Assembly: GCF_019645875.1 (NCBI RefSeq) | Contig: NZ_CP081000.1 | Coordinates: 496,001-560,000 of the forward strand | DNA: 64,000 nt | Source: Mycolicibacterium senegalense | GTDB lineage: Bacteria; Actinomycetota; Actinomycetes; Mycobacteriales; Mycobacteriaceae | Direction: 5' to 3' | In this document: in pieces, positions 16,439-25,728 of the stretch | How positions within the stretch are numbered: position 1 is the first letter of the stretch | How the letters are laid out: each line of letters opens with the position of its first letter | The notes under the pieces: generated by a model | Told to the model about the DNA's origin: nothing | The model's database searches: none | Seen by the model: only the letters and a program-made list of their open reading frames with translations | Position numbers and translations under genes: made by a program

Positions 16439-17389
16439 TTACGAGCCCGCGCATTGCAAGCCCTTCTCCAAGCGGTCCAAGTTGCCTCGCATCACGGTGA
16501 GGTAGTCCTGATCGGGGCCCAGTGAGCCGCGGGGGTCGAACTCCAGCGCCGAAAGAAGGCTGACCTGTGCGCCGATCTCGTCGGCGACGGTCTGAGAGAG
16601 GTTCTTGGGCAACGCGTCTTCGAAGAACACCGTGGTGACGTGGCGCTGTTTGGCCACATCGGCGATCGAACGCAGGGTCTGAGGGGCCGGCTCGTCCTCC
16701 GGTGTGACGCCGGCGATCGCCACCTGCTCCAGCCCGTACTCGTGAGCCAGATATCCGAACGCGGCGTGGCTCGTTACCAGCACCGGTGAGGCGCATCCGG
16801 TCAGCCCGTGCCGGTAGTCGTTGTCGAGGCTGCGCAGGGTCGCCTGCAATTTCGGCAATGCTGTCTCGATCTGACCGCGCAATTGCGGGGCACCGGACGT
16901 GATGGCACTCGCCGCAGCGTCAGCCATCGCCAACATCTCGACGGGCGACAACCACACGTGGGGATCTTTGTTGCCGACCAGAGCCTCTTTGCCGATATCC
17001 CCGGCCGGCAGCAACGCGACACCTGGAGCGGCCAGCAAGTCCATTCTGGTCACATCCGGGCCGAGTTCGGTCACCGCCCGCTGGACGTCGGGCTGAAAGT
17101 CGGCCCCGAGGTACAACACGACATCAGCACTGCCGAGAGCCTTCTGTCCGTTCGCATCGACCGCCAGATCGTGCGGTTCGGTGCCCTCTGGTGTCAGCGA
17201 AACTACGTCGGCGGCATCGCCGGTGAGCTCGGTCGCCAACCACTGAATCGGATAGAAGTTCGTCACGATCACCGGCTTGTCCTGCTGCGGAGCCGAGCTG
17301 TCCCGCCCGGTGGAGCCGTCGGATGAACACGCAACCACACAGCTGAGTACTGCCGTCGTGAGGATTACCGCGAAACTGCGTGGTGACAT
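16439..17389 (-). CDS. Zinc/manganese-binding lipoprotein of ABC importer (ZnuA/TroA type)
   Basis: 316 residues with a lipoprotein signal: a hydrophobic N-terminus ends in VVAC at the lipobox, so it is anchored outside the membrane. Cluster A-I binding protein features are present. Metal-ligand His residues are in EGTEPHDLAVD, NKDPHVWLSPVEM and VTSHAAFGYLAHEYGL, with an acidic residue in VFFEDALPKN. The long His-rich loop of proteobacterial ZnuA is absent. It is the first gene of the importer operon, and the palindrome begins 18 bp upstream of the start. Confidence 0.92.
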   Translation of the reverse strand: MSPRSFAVILTTAVLSCVVACSSDGSTGRDSSAPQQDKPVIVTNFYPIQWLATELTGDAADVVSLTPEGTEPHDLAVDANGQKALGSADVVLYLGADFQPDVQRAVTELGPDVTRMDLLAAPGVALLPAGDIGKEALVGNKDPHVWLSPVEMLAMADAAASAITSGAPQLRGQIETALPKLQATLRSLDNDYRHGLTGCASPVLVTSHAAFGYLAHEYGLEQVAIAGVTPEDEPAPQTLRSIADVAKQRHVTTVFFEDALPKNLSQTVADEIGAQVSLLSALEFDPRGSLGPDQDYLTVMRGNLDRLEKGLQCAGS

Positions 17390-17406
17390 CCCGGCCCGAA
17401 CCCTTC

Positions 17407-17423
17407 TTGAAAATGATTTTCAA
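17407..17423. promoter_or_regulatory. Zur/Fur-family operator
   Basis: TTGAAAATGATTTTCAA is a perfect 8-1-8 palindrome. It matches the mycobacterial Zur-box style (TGAAAATGAT...TTTCA) and sits immediately upstream of the metal-binding lipoprotein gene. It would repress the importer when zinc (or iron) is sufficient. Confidence 0.8.
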
Positions 17424-17458
17424 TAAGGTAGCACAAGACGTGGTGGCGCCCGCCTCCT

Positions 17459-17524
17459 GAAGACATCGGCGCGCTCACCGCCGACATCGTGTTCGCTACA
17501 CCGCGAATCCGTAACACCGTCGTC
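17459..17524 (+). pseudogene. Duplicated fragment of the NmrA-like gene
   Basis: These 66 bp match 12919-12984 (inside the NmrA-like gene) with two mismatches, then diverge after CGTC. The fragment is too short to encode anything and lies between the importer promoter and the di-iron protein gene. It is probably a relic of a local duplication or rearrangement. Confidence 0.8.
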
Positions 17525-17588
17525 ACCTGGTGGCCGGTGCCGCGATGGCAGGGATTAATGCACCGCTGATCCGGGTACCCATGCCGCC

Positions 17589-18608
17589 GTGACATCTGCG
17601 CCCGTCCTCGTGGAACCCACGCTGCCCGATCCTCGTGGTCCGTTGTCAGCTGCCGTCATCAGATTGTTGAGCGAGCGGGCGCCCTGCAATCGTCTATCCC
17701 GCGTCGAAGCGTCGGTGGCTGATTCTGATCCGTTCGGTCTCGACCTGCATCTGGCCCTCTATGTCTGCTACGAGCTGCACTACCGCGGGTTCGCCGGTGT
17801 AGATCCCGGTTGGGAATGGGACCCCAGCCTGCTGCATTTGCGGGGGAAGTTAGAGCGGGAGTTCTTGAGGGAGGTGCAGCGCGGCGTCGGTGAGATCCAC
17901 GCCGACGATACGGCGTTGGCCGAGATGGAGAAGATCTCGATCGAGCCGGTCGACGGTGAGGGCCTGTCATATCACCTGCGCGACAAGGGAACCTGGGAGC
18001 AGATGCGTGAATACTTCGTGCACCGCTCGCTGTATCACCTCAAAGAGGGTGATCCGCACGCCTGGGCCATCCCGCGGCTGATGGGTCAGGCCAAAGCGTC
18101 ATTCGTCGCAGTGGAATTCGATGAGTTCGGCGGCGGCCGGGGGCCGCGCCTGCACCAGCAGTTGTTCGCTGACCTGATGAACGCCGCCGGGCTGGACTCG
18201 CGCTACCTCGGTTACATCGACAGCGTGCCGGCCGAATCGCTGGCCGCGGTGAACCTGATGTCCCTGTTCGGACTGCACCGCAACCTGCGCGGCGCCGCCG
18301 TCGGGCACTTCGCCTCCACCGAGATCACTTCCTCGCCGGGTTCGCGACGACTGGTGGAGGCCCTGCAGCGGCTTGGTGCTCCGCAGGAATGTGTCGGGTT
18401 CTATGCCGAACATGTCGAAGCCGACGCCGTGCACGAGCAGGTGGTGCGCACTGATGTGGTGGGTGATCTCGTGGCCCGCGAACCTCACCTCGATGCCGAC
18501 GTGGTGTTCGGTATTCGGGCCCACGCCCTGGTCGAGGACCGGCTGGCCGATCACATGATGGATCGGTGGGCCGAGGGACAGTCCTCGCTACGCCGTCCGC
18601 TGGGCTGA
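17589..18608 (+). CDS. Iron-containing redox enzyme family protein (haem-oxygenase-like di-iron oxidase fold)
   Basis: 339 residues from GTG at 17589, without a strong RBS. The arrangement of acidic and His residues is that of the haem-oxygenase-like di-iron proteins: YELHYRGF (~61-68), VHRSLYHLKEGDPHAW (~143-158), VEFDEFGGGRGPRLHQQLF (~174-192) and FYAEHVEADAVHEQ near the C-terminus. E175, D177/E178 and H188, with later Glu/His, are plausible iron ligands. Family members oxidise or cleave amino-acid or fatty-acid substrates (UndA, BesC, SznF), but the substrate here is unknown. It converges on the CDGSH gene with a 21-bp overlap. Confidence 0.8.
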   Translation: MTSAPVLVEPTLPDPRGPLSAAVIRLLSERAPCNRLSRVEASVADSDPFGLDLHLALYVCYELHYRGFAGVDPGWEWDPSLLHLRGKLEREFLREVQRGVGEIHADDTALAEMEKISIEPVDGEGLSYHLRDKGTWEQMREYFVHRSLYHLKEGDPHAWAIPRLMGQAKASFVAVEFDEFGGGRGPRLHQQLFADLMNAAGLDSRYLGYIDSVPAESLAAVNLMSLFGLHRNLRGAAVGHFASTEITSSPGSRRLVEALQRLGAPQECVGFYAEHVEADAVHEQVVRTDVVGDLVAREPHLDADVVFGIRAHALVEDRLADHMMDRWAEGQSSLRRPLG

Positions 18609-18821
18609 ATCATCGGTGCTGGTGTCTTTCACCCGGCACCGACGCCGATGGCTGGTATCGCACAGCGGATAGTTCTTGCTGCGCCGGCATGCGCAGATGG
18701 CCACCATGAAGCGGTCGGAATCCACCACCGTGCCGTCCGGCATTTCGATTCGAACGGGGCCCTGCACCATCACAGGGCCCCCTTGCACCGGCCGCACAAT
18801 GCGGCGGTCGGCGTCACTCAT
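18588..18821 (-). CDS. CDGSH-type iron-sulfur protein
   Basis: 77 residues. The motif CACRRSKNYPLCDTSH gives the three Cys and one His that ligate a 2Fe-2S cluster in CDGSH/mitoNEET-like proteins; the usual Gly of CDGSH is Thr here. There is a short N-terminal beta region (GPVRIEMPDGTVVDSDRFMV) and no membrane anchor. Such proteins are redox-active or transfer Fe-S clusters. The start overlaps the methyltransferase stop by 4 bp. It faces the di-iron enzyme, which could make it an electron partner (inference). Confidence 0.88.
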   Translation of the reverse strand: MSDADRRIVRPVQGGPVMVQGPVRIEMPDGTVVDSDRFMVAICACRRSKNYPLCDTSHRRRCRVKDTSTDDSAQRTA

Positions 18822-19516
18822 GGCTTGTCCGCGCGGATCACCAGCAGTTCCTCCTCGCGTCGGCCAGGCTCAAGCCGGCCGGTCTCTTCTAGCCACTCCG
18901 CTCGAGAGGTCAGCACTGGGCCGAACGGTATCCACTGCCAGGCAACGATATCGGCGTCCAGGCCAGCAGCGGACAGATCCGCCAAAGTCTTACGCGGGTT
19001 GGCGAATTCCGATTGGACCAGCAAGAGGCTGCCGCCGTCGGCGAGCAGGTCGGGCGCGGCGGCGCACAGCGGGTCCAGAACCATTCGCCCGTCGTGGCCG
19101 GCATCCCAGGCACGCGCCGGACCGGTCACTGCCGGCAACGCCGCGTCGTCCGGGTCGTGTGGAACGTACGGCGGGTTGCAGGTGATCAGGTCGAAAGGGC
19201 CGAACTCGGCGGCCCGGGCCCAGGACCCCCGATGCACGTCGACGGCGACATTGTGCGCCAAGGCATTGGACCGGGCACACCGCACGGCGCGCTGGCAGAT
19301 GTCGAAGGCCGCGACAGCCGACGCTCCCTGGTTGGCCGCGTTGATCGCCACCACGCCACTGCCGGTGCACAGATCCGCAACGGTCCGGCCGACCGCCAGG
19401 CCGGCTTCTTCCATCACATCGACCAACAGCTGAGAATCTTCTTGTGGGGCATAGACACCATCTGCCACGACAATCTTGCTGATCGGGTGGAGCTGCGGGT
19501 TGTATGCGGTTGTCAC
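18818..19516 (-). CDS. HemK/PrmC-like class I SAM-dependent methyltransferase
   Basis: 232 residues. The SAM site is VADLCTGSGVVAINAANQGA and the catalytic motif is LITCNPPYVPHD (NPPY), typical of glutamine- or adenine-amide N-methyltransferases. It is shorter than PrmC and lacks its N-terminal helical domain, so it is closer to the HemK2/Mtq2-like group. It is translationally coupled to the CDGSH gene. Confidence 0.87.
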   Translation of the reverse strand: MTTAYNPQLHPISKIVVADGVYAPQEDSQLLVDVMEEAGLAVGRTVADLCTGSGVVAINAANQGASAVAAFDICQRAVRCARSNALAHNVAVDVHRGSWARAAEFGPFDLITCNPPYVPHDPDDAALPAVTGPARAWDAGHDGRMVLDPLCAAAPDLLADGGSLLLVQSEFANPRKTLADLSAAGLDADIVAWQWIPFGPVLTSRAEWLEETGRLEPGRREEELLVIRADKP

Positions 19517-19613
19517 ATCGGCCTCTCAACGGTGAAGGGGGCAACACTGCCCGTGGTGAATGCCCGCTATCGCCGCTGTTCAAACGCTGTCAATCTCAGC
19601 CGAGCGCGGTGTA

Positions 19614-21797
19614 CTACTTTGCGCGGGCGCGCCGAGTCGCCTTCTTGGCGAGAGACCGCTTACCCGAGACCGAAGGTGGCAGAGCGGTTTTCGACGGTGG
19701 AATGGCTGAGGCCGTGACGATGTCGGCGCGCTCCCAGACCCGGTGCAGACCGAGAGCGGCCACAAGCTCGGCGGTGAACGCCTTGTCTGCCTCACTGGCC
19801 AGCAACACGCCCGGCAAGGCGCGGTCGATGCCGGCGGCGTCGAGTTGCGCAACTCCGTCACCCCAGGCACCCAGCGCCTTGCAGTGTCGCAGCAGTTCCT
19901 GCAACAACACGATGGCCCGGATGTCGTTGGTCGGCGCCGTGCCCGCCGCGACGACGGCCGCGTCGAACTCGATCGAACGGGCTGTGGCGAACGTGCGTTC
20001 CACCACCACCGATCGCCGCCCTGATTTGAGGGTGCCGCCGTGTGGGGCGACCACCAACGCCTGCACGCCCAGTTTGTCCAGAGACTTCGCCAGCGTCGTG
20101 ATTGCGGCCAGATCCGAATTCGCGTCAGCGATCACCGCGACCTTGCGCCCGGCCACCGGTCCGGGCTCGGTGACGATCTGGGACAACGCCGGTGAGATCA
20201 GAACATCCTTGGGCGGGTTGCCCTTCGGGGCGGGCAAACCCAGACCGGCGGCCACCTTCTGGCACAGTTCGGTGTCGACGTTGGCGAGCACCTGCAACTC
20301 GCGTTCCTTGATGGCCTGCTCGTAGCACTTACCGAGTTCGAAGGTGAACGCATCCGCGAGATGGTCCTGCTCGATCCTGGTCAGGCTGCGGTAGAACATC
20401 GCCGCCTGGCTGAAGTGATCGTCGAACGACGCTGGTTGTGCGCGCTCGACCGGACCGTCCACGGCCCGCGGGGTGGGGACGTAGCCGCCTTCATCGGCGT
20501 CGGCGACCAGCGGTTCCCCGCCGTCGATGCTGTTGGGCCGGTACGGCGCCTGGCCGGTGTGCACGGCGGTCTGATGCATGCCGTCGCGCAGCATGTCGTT
20601 GACCGGACAGTGCGGCCGGTTGATCGGCAACTGCGTGAAGTTCGGCCCGCCCAGGCGGGTGAGCTGCGTGTCCAGATAGGAGAACAGCCGGGCTTGCATG
20701 AGCGGATCGTTGGTGACCTCGATACCGGGCACCAGGTTGCCGGTGTGGAATGCCACCTGCTCGGTCTCTGCGAAGAAATTGGTGGGGTTACGGTCCAGCG
20801 TGAGCTTGCCGATCAGCTGCACCGGAACCAGTTCCTCGGGCACGATCTTGGTCGGGTCCAGCAGGTCGATACCTTGAAACGAGTCCGTGCCGTCGTCGGG
20901 CATCACCTGGATGCCGAGTTCGTATTCCAGTGGAGCACCGGCCTCGATGCCGTCGGCCATGTCGCGCCGGTGAAAGTCCGGATCCACGCCAGCGGTGATC
21001 TGCGCTTCTTCCCAGACCAGCGAGTGCACTCCAGCGATGGGCTTCCAGTGAAACTTCACCAGGCTGGTTTCGCCCTTGGCGTTGACCAGGCGGAAGGTGT
21101 GTACGCCGAATCCCTCCATGGTGCGGAAGGAACGCGGGATGCCGCGGTCACTCATGTTCCAGAACACGTGGTGGGTGGCTTCGGTGTGCAGCGAGACAAA
21201 GTCCCAGAAGGTGTCGTGTGCCGACTGTGCCTGCGGGATCTCGCGATCCGGGTGCGGTTTGCCGGCGTGGATGATGTCGGGGAACTTGATGCCGTCCTGG
21301 ATGAAGAACACCGGCATGTTGTTGCCGACCAGATCGAAGTTGCCCTCGTCGGTGTAGAACTTCACCGCGAAGCCGCGGGTGTCACGGACGGTGTCGGCCG
21401 AGCCGCGCGAGCCCAGCACAGTGGAGAACCGGCAGAAGACCTCGGTTTGCTTGCCCTTCTTGCCCAGAAAGTCCGCCTTGGTGACGCCGGCGGCGTTGCC
21501 GTAAGCCTCGAATGTGCCGTGCGCGGCGGCCCCGCGGGCGTGCACCACCCGCTCCGGGATGCGCTCGTGGTCGAAGTGGGTGATCTTCTCGCGGAGGTGG
21601 AAGTCCTCCATCAGGGTCGGGCCCCGGCTACCGGCTTTCAGTGAGTGGTCGGTGTCTGGAATCCGCACGCCCTGCGCCGTGGTCAGATAACGTCCCGTCT
21701 GCGCTCGTGAGTCCGTTTGCCCGAGAAAACCTTCGGCGACTCCGGCGGGTCCGACGGGAGCCGGGGATTTCTGGTCTCGATTTCGTGAAGGGGGCAT
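19614..21797 (-). CDS. katE: Large-subunit clade II catalase (HPII type)
   Basis: 727 residues from ATG at 21797 with GGAG 6 nt upstream; a TTG at 21809 lies on the RBS. The catalytic His is in [18 protein letters not shown] and the distal Asn region in [15 protein letters not shown]. The proximal haem Tyr lies in [19 protein letters not shown]. The C-terminal ~170 residues ([15 protein letters not shown] onward) form the extra DJ-1/amidotransferase-like domain of HPII catalases. The extreme C-terminus is Lys/Arg-rich. It decomposes H2O2 in the cytosol. It has no obvious partner gene. Confidence 0.95.
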   Translation of the reverse strand: MPPSRNRDQKSPAPVGPAGVAEGFLGQTDSRAQTGRYLTTAQGVRIPDTDHSLKAGSRGPTLMEDFHLREKITHFDHERIPERVVHARGAAAHGTFEAYGNAAGVTKADFLGKKGKQTEVFCRFSTVLGSRGSADTVRDTRGFAVKFYTDEGNFDLVGNNMPVFFIQDGIKFPDIIHAGKPHPDREIPQAQSAHDTFWDFVSLHTEATHHVFWNMSDRGIPRSFRTMEGFGVHTFRLVNAKGETSLVKFHWKPIAGVHSLVWEEAQITAGVDPDFHRRDMADGIEAGAPLEYELGIQVMPDDGTDSFQGIDLLDPTKIVPEELVPVQLIGKLTLDRNPTNFFAETEQVAFHTGNLVPGIEVTNDPLMQARLFSYLDTQLTRLGGPNFTQLPINRPHCPVNDMLRDGMHQTAVHTGQAPYRPNSIDGGEPLVADADEGGYVPTPRAVDGPVERAQPASFDDHFSQAAMFYRSLTRIEQDHLADAFTFELGKCYEQAIKERELQVLANVDTELCQKVAAGLGLPAPKGNPPKDVLISPALSQIVTEPGPVAGRKVAVIADANSDLAAITTLAKSLDKLGVQALVVAPHGGTLKSGRRSVVVERTFATARSIEFDAAVVAAGTAPTNDIRAIVLLQELLRHCKALGAWGDGVAQLDAAGIDRALPGVLLASEADKAFTAELVAALGLHRVWERADIVTASAIPPSKTALPPSVSGKRSLAKKATRRARAK

Positions 21798-22203
21798 CGG
21801 ACACTCCAAGCGTTGAAAGTCGGGCTGTCAGCGCGCTGCGCCGGCTGGCGCAGCGCGCCGGACTTTCGTGGTACCCGGAGGTCCGCTATCGCAAACCGGG
21901 ACCCGTCGAGTTGATCGGTCACGATGAGGTTGTACAGGGATTCCGGAGCCCCGGTTTCGCAAGAGCGGTTGTTTGACGTCACCACAGTCCAAGAGGGAGG
22001 GCCACCCTCGACCGGGCGGAGCGCCGCCCGTCAGGACACGAGGTGCAGGCCCCTCAACGGTGAGCCAAAATTGAATAACCAAGGGGTGCAGGTTGTTACG
22101 GAGCCAGGCGACACCATCTGCGTGCGGGATAACGGAAAACCGACCAGCCACGCGAGGCTTGTGAAGGCGTTCGGAGGGCGTCCAACGATCTCATGACGCG
22201 CCA
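21798..22203. other. Non-coding gap between katE and TetR
   Basis: About 400 bp containing the katE promoter. Short open frames occur on both strands, but none has an RBS plus a recognisable domain. I see no repeat or hairpin of note. Confidence 0.4.
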
Positions 22204-22863
22204 TCATCTCTCGGCGTAGGCCGCGAAGTACTCCACGAGTATGACGCGCGCTTCCTCGATGATCGCCGGGTCCCCGTCGGGGTCTTCGCTGAACGCCAGT
22301 TGGCAAAGTCGCTCCAAGGTATGAATCGCGACGCGGCATTGCAACTCGGAGAGGTCAGCGAAGAGCGGCGCGTGCTTGCGGAATTGCGCCAACGTCATGG
22401 CGGCGATCTCGCCGATCGCGATGTTGTCGAGTTCCCTGACGCGTGAAGTGAGATTCTGGCGTACCCACAGCTCTCTGATCAGCGGCATCCGGTGCTCGGT
22501 CGTGTAATAGTCGACGAGGGCGTCGACGATCTCGGTCCACTCCTCGCCTGAGCGGCCGCGAAGCGCCGAATCAATTCCTGAGATCGACTGTTGGATCTTC
22601 TGATACGACAGCTCGTCGAGGACTCGCTCCGGTGTCTCGAAGAAGGCATAAAAGGACCCGCGGCTGATCCCGGATCGCTCCAACAGCAGAGTAGGCGAAC
22701 CGACCACGGCTTCGTAGCCCACTTCTACGACTACCTCCGCCGCGGTGCGCAGAATGTGCTCGACCATAGTCCGTGATCTTTCCTGCAGCGGCCGTTTCCG
22801 TAGGCCGCCGGCGAGTTGGTGGTTCCACGGACCTCCGCCCTTCGCAGCTGCCGAGTGGGTCAC
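22204..22863 (-). CDS. TetR/AcrR-family regulator, copy 1
   Basis: 219 residues from GTG at 22863, preceded by AAGGAG at 6 nt; the longer frame to 23136 would run through the operator. The HTH region is VVGSPTLLLERSGISRGSFY followed by AFFETPERVLDEL. It is strongly similar along its whole length to the TetR at 36696 (shared runs EVGYEAVVGSPTLLL, LIRELWVRQNLT, AQFRKHAPLF versus VQFRKHAPLF). It is divergent from an APC permease whose paralogue is in the P450 locus. It probably represses that permease and itself through the palindrome at 23048. Confidence 0.9.
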   Translation of the reverse strand: MTHSAAAKGGGPWNHQLAGGLRKRPLQERSRTMVEHILRTAAEVVVEVGYEAVVGSPTLLLERSGISRGSFYAFFETPERVLDELSYQKIQQSISGIDSALRGRSGEEWTEIVDALVDYYTTEHRMPLIRELWVRQNLTSRVRELDNIAIGEIAAMTLAQFRKHAPLFADLSELQCRVAIHTLERLCQLAFSEDPDGDPAIIEEARVILVEYFAAYAER

Positions 22864-23047
22864 CTCTGCTCCTTCCGACTCGACGCGTACACGCACGGAT
22901 AGACGAACCGTAACAGCAACACGACGGCAGTCCTCTTGGGCGAAACGCGTCGGAGCGCCGATGTTCTGCGTGGGACCTCGTAACTCCTGTGTAAAAAGGC
23001 GGCCGCGTACATGGACAGGCGAGGACGGCGCCATTATTTTCGTTAAA

Positions 23048-23065
23048 ACGCGACTAACGTCGCGT
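23048..23065. promoter_or_regulatory. TetR operator candidate, site A
   Basis: ACGCGAC-TAAC-GTCGCGT is a perfect 7-4-7 inverted repeat in the 548-bp gap between the divergent TetR and APC permease genes. It overlaps CGTTAAAACG (23041-23050), a second small palindrome. Sites of the same form occur in front of the paralogous TetR/reductase pair. The rest of 22864-23411 shows no supportable gene. Confidence 0.7.
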
Positions 23066-23411
23066 CTGGAATCTAGATTGTCGTCAGCTTCTCGTCGTGT
23101 ACCTGCTCTGAAGGTGAATGAATGTTCGACGATCACACGGCCTCTGCCGCAACAACCGCGGTGACGGCGCTATGCGCTCTGGGTGTCAGCCGCGCCCTGC
23201 TGTCGGGTTGCCGCACAGCTGCGGTCACACGGAACGTGTTGCCTCACAGCGATTTACCAGGAAATTCAGAGCTAAGGGCAGGGCGAAGTGGTGCCGTCCG
23301 GCGCCTGTCCGGACCCGGAGTGCGCGTCCTTCATCGAGCCCGAGCGCCCGCGAAATTCGCCCGATCGCGTACTCAGCCAACCTCAACTACGTTTTCAAAG
23401 GAGACACCACA

Positions 23412-24890
23412 ATGACCGATAGCATGCTGGCGGCAGATCCGCCCAAGAGACCCCCGACCGGCGATCCCGCATCGCACACCGGCCTGTCTGGACACATGAG
23501 CATCAGCTCCTTGATGCTCACGGTGCTGGCCTTTTCGGCCCCCATCGCGGCCGTCGCCGGCTTCATTCCTTTTGCCATCATGTTCGGCGGTGAGGGCGCC
23601 ACGCTGGTGTTCGCAGTGGCATCCGTATCGCTGTTGCTCTTCGCCGTGGGTTACGTAACGATGGCGAAAGGTTTGCCGAAACCGGGATCGTTCTATGCCT
23701 TCATCAGCGCTGGTATCGGCAGGGTAGTGGGGCTGGGGGCGGCGTTCTTGGCCGTGGTTTCCTATCTGTTGATCTTGTGCGGGTGTTTCGTCTTCATCGG
23801 ACTCACCGTTACCGAGCTCATTGAGAGTGTGGGCGGCCCGACAACGCCGTGGTGGCTATGGGGCCTCATTACCTGGGGCATCGTGAGCGTGCTGTGCTAC
23901 TTCCATATCGAGGTGTCGGCGAAGATCCTCAGCGTGGCCATGGTGCTGGAAGTAGCGATCGTCATGGTGTTCAACATCGCAGTGCTCGTGCATGGTGGCG
24001 GACCTGAAGGATTCTCGCTGACCCCGGTGAACCCAGCTACTTTGGGCAACGGAGACATGGCCATCGCGCTGCTGTTCGCGATCATGATTTTTCTCGGGTT
24101 CGAGGCGACGGCGTTGTTCCGCGACGAAGTCCGTGATCCAGACAGGACGATTCCTCGGGCGACGTATGGTGCCGTGATCTTCGTGGGCTCGCTGTACACC
24201 GTGTCCTGCTATCTGCTGACCACGGCCTACGGCTCGGGCGCTGTCGAGGTGGCTGCTGACGACCCGAAGATGATGTTCCCCAGCGCCATAGGACATCTCG
24301 CGGCGCCGGCCTTCACTCAGCTCACGTTCCTGTTCATCGTGACATCAGAGATCGCTGCCGCGATTTCAGTCCACAATGTGACCGCACGCTATATCTTCAA
24401 CCTCGCCGCGGACAAGGCGTTTCCAACCCAACTGGGCCGCGTTCACCCTCGGCACGGCTCTCCCGCCCGCGCTGCCGTGACGGTAGCGGTTATCACTATC
24501 TTGCTGACTTCCGTTGTCGGACTTGCCAACCCATCGGGTGAAGGTCTTGACGCTCAGCTTTTCGGCCTCGGCACGGTTGGGGTCCTGGTTCTCATGGTGC
24601 TGGTGAGCATCGCAGTCATCGCATGGTTCGCTCGAAAGGGCGTCCCAGCCGGCGCCAACTGGTTCACCTGTTTCCTGGCGCCTGGCCTCGCCATACTGGC
24701 GCTGGGAACTACCGTGGTCATTGCGGTTCTGCATTTCGACCTCGTCGTCGGCGGCGCACCCGGGCAAAACCTCGGATTGCTGGCAGTGCTTGCCGCCTCC
24801 CTGGTGATGGGTTGCGCCTTGGCCATCTATTTCCGTTCGGCCCGGCCCCAGATTTTCAAGGTGCTTGGCCGTGCCGAGGCGCAGGGCTGA
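23412..24890 (+). CDS. APC-family amino acid/amine permease, copy 1
   Basis: 492 residues from ATG at 23412 with GGAG upstream; the longer frame from 23118 includes non-coding leader. About twelve membrane segments begin with SLMLTVLAFSAPIAAVAGFI. The conserved segments GFEATALFRDEVRDPDRTIP and PKPGSFYAFISAGIG are those of the APC superfamily. It is closely related to the permease at 39532, with the same N-terminal SGxMSxSSLMLTVLAFSAP. It likely imports an amine or amino acid under control of the divergent TetR. A strong terminator follows. Confidence 0.92.
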   Translation: MTDSMLAADPPKRPPTGDPASHTGLSGHMSISSLMLTVLAFSAPIAAVAGFIPFAIMFGGEGATLVFAVASVSLLLFAVGYVTMAKGLPKPGSFYAFISAGIGRVVGLGAAFLAVVSYLLILCGCFVFIGLTVTELIESVGGPTTPWWLWGLITWGIVSVLCYFHIEVSAKILSVAMVLEVAIVMVFNIAVLVHGGGPEGFSLTPVNPATLGNGDMAIALLFAIMIFLGFEATALFRDEVRDPDRTIPRATYGAVIFVGSLYTVSCYLLTTAYGSGAVEVAADDPKMMFPSAIGHLAAPAFTQLTFLFIVTSEIAAAISVHNVTARYIFNLAADKAFPTQLGRVHPRHGSPARAAVTVAVITILLTSVVGLANPSGEGLDAQLFGLGTVGVLVLMVLVSIAVIAWFARKGVPAGANWFTCFLAPGLAILALGTTVVIAVLHFDLVVGGAPGQNLGLLAVLAASLVMGCALAIYFRSARPQIFKVLGRAEAQG

Positions 24891-24920
24891 TCGTACGACG
24901 GCCGCGGCGAGGATGACGCC

Positions 24921-24979
24921 GAAGCGCTCCCCGGAAGCCGGATCGGAGAAATCCGCCTCCTGCTTCTGGGGAGCGCTTC
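24921..24979 (+). terminator. Terminator of the APC permease gene
   Basis: A perfect 12-bp stem, GAAGCGCTCCCC (24921-24932) paired with GGGGAGCGCTTC (24968-24979), starts 31 bp after the permease stop. Confidence 0.75.
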
Positions 24980-25014
24980 ATGTTCTCGACTCTTGCAACC
25001 ATTTCGGCAACGAG

Positions 25015-25053
25015 CCAGGCCTGGGCCCGATTCAGTACCGAGCCCAGGCCTGG
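25015..25053 (-). terminator. Terminator of the mscR/MBL operon
   Basis: A perfect 12-bp stem, CCAGGCCTGGGC (25015-25026) paired with GCCCAGGCCTGG (25042-25053). It lies just beyond the MBL stop (25102) and faces the permease terminator, so the two convergent transcripts are separated by back-to-back hairpins. Confidence 0.75.
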
Positions 25054-25101
25054 TTGGGAAAGCGGTGGATCCCTGTGCCGCTCGTTCCGTGCGGCGCATC
25101 G

Positions 25102-25728
25102 TCAGTGTCCGCGGGCGACCCATTCGTCGTAGTGGACGATTTCGTCGCCGATGGTGGTGGTGTCGCCGTGGCCGGTGTAGACGACGGTCTCACCGGGCAG
25201 CATCCCGAGGCGGTTGGAGATGGATTCCAGGATGGTGGGGAAGTCCGAGAACGATCGTCCGGTGGCGCCCGGCCCGCCTTGGAACAGGGTGTCGCCGGAG
25301 ATGACCGCGTTGAGTTCGGGGATCGACCAGCAGACGGATCCGGGGGAGTGTCCCGGGGTGTGCAGGGCGTGCAGGTCGATGCCGCCGGCAACGACTTTGT
25401 CCCCGTGGGCCACTGGCCAGTACCGGGCATTTGGGTGGGTGGTTCGCCACAGCATCTCGTCGGCTGGGTGCAGCAGTACCGGTGCGTCCAGTGCTGTGCT
25501 GAGTTCGGGGGCGACGGTGATGTGGTCGTTGTGGCCGTGGGTGCAGACGACCGCGACGACGTTGCGGCCGCCGACGGCCTCGACGATGGGGGCGGCGGTG
25601 TGGGCGGCGTCGAACACCACCACGTCGTTGTCGTCACCGACGATCCAGATGTTGTTGTCGACGTCCCAGGAGCCGCCGTCGAGTTCGAATTTCCCGGACG
25701 TCACCACCCGCTGGATGTTGCTGCTCAT
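25102..25728 (-). CDS. Metallo-beta-lactamase-fold hydrolase linked to mscR
   Basis: 208 residues. The metal motif is [16 protein letters not shown] (HxHxDH), with further ligands in [12 protein letters not shown] and [16 protein letters not shown] and a C-terminal [13 protein letters not shown]. This is the glyoxalase-II-like group. Its start overlaps mscR's stop by 4 bp. The same pair occurs in M. tuberculosis (Rv2260-mscR, from memory). It probably hydrolyses the S-formylmycothiol made by MscR, releasing formate and mycothiol. Confidence 0.88.
   Translation of the reverse strand: MSSNIQRVVTSGKFELDGGSWDVDNNIWIVGDDNDVVVFDAAHTAAPIVEAVGGRNVVAVVCTHGHNDHITVAPELSTALDAPVLLHPADEMLWRTTHPNARYWPVAHGDKVVAGGIDLHALHTPGHSPGSVCWSIPELNAVISGDTLFQGGPGATGRSFSDFPTILESISNRLGMLPGETVVYTGHGDTTTIGDEIVHYDEWVARGH

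Noticed and set aside
20361..21644. A 427-residue plus-strand frame inside katE
   Set aside because: Antisense shadow. The katE frame has complete catalase motifs.
23118..23412. Extended N-terminus of the APC permease and a 97-residue overlapping frame
   Set aside because: The conserved permease begins at the ATG at 23412 with a good RBS. The upstream part crosses the operator region and has no domain.
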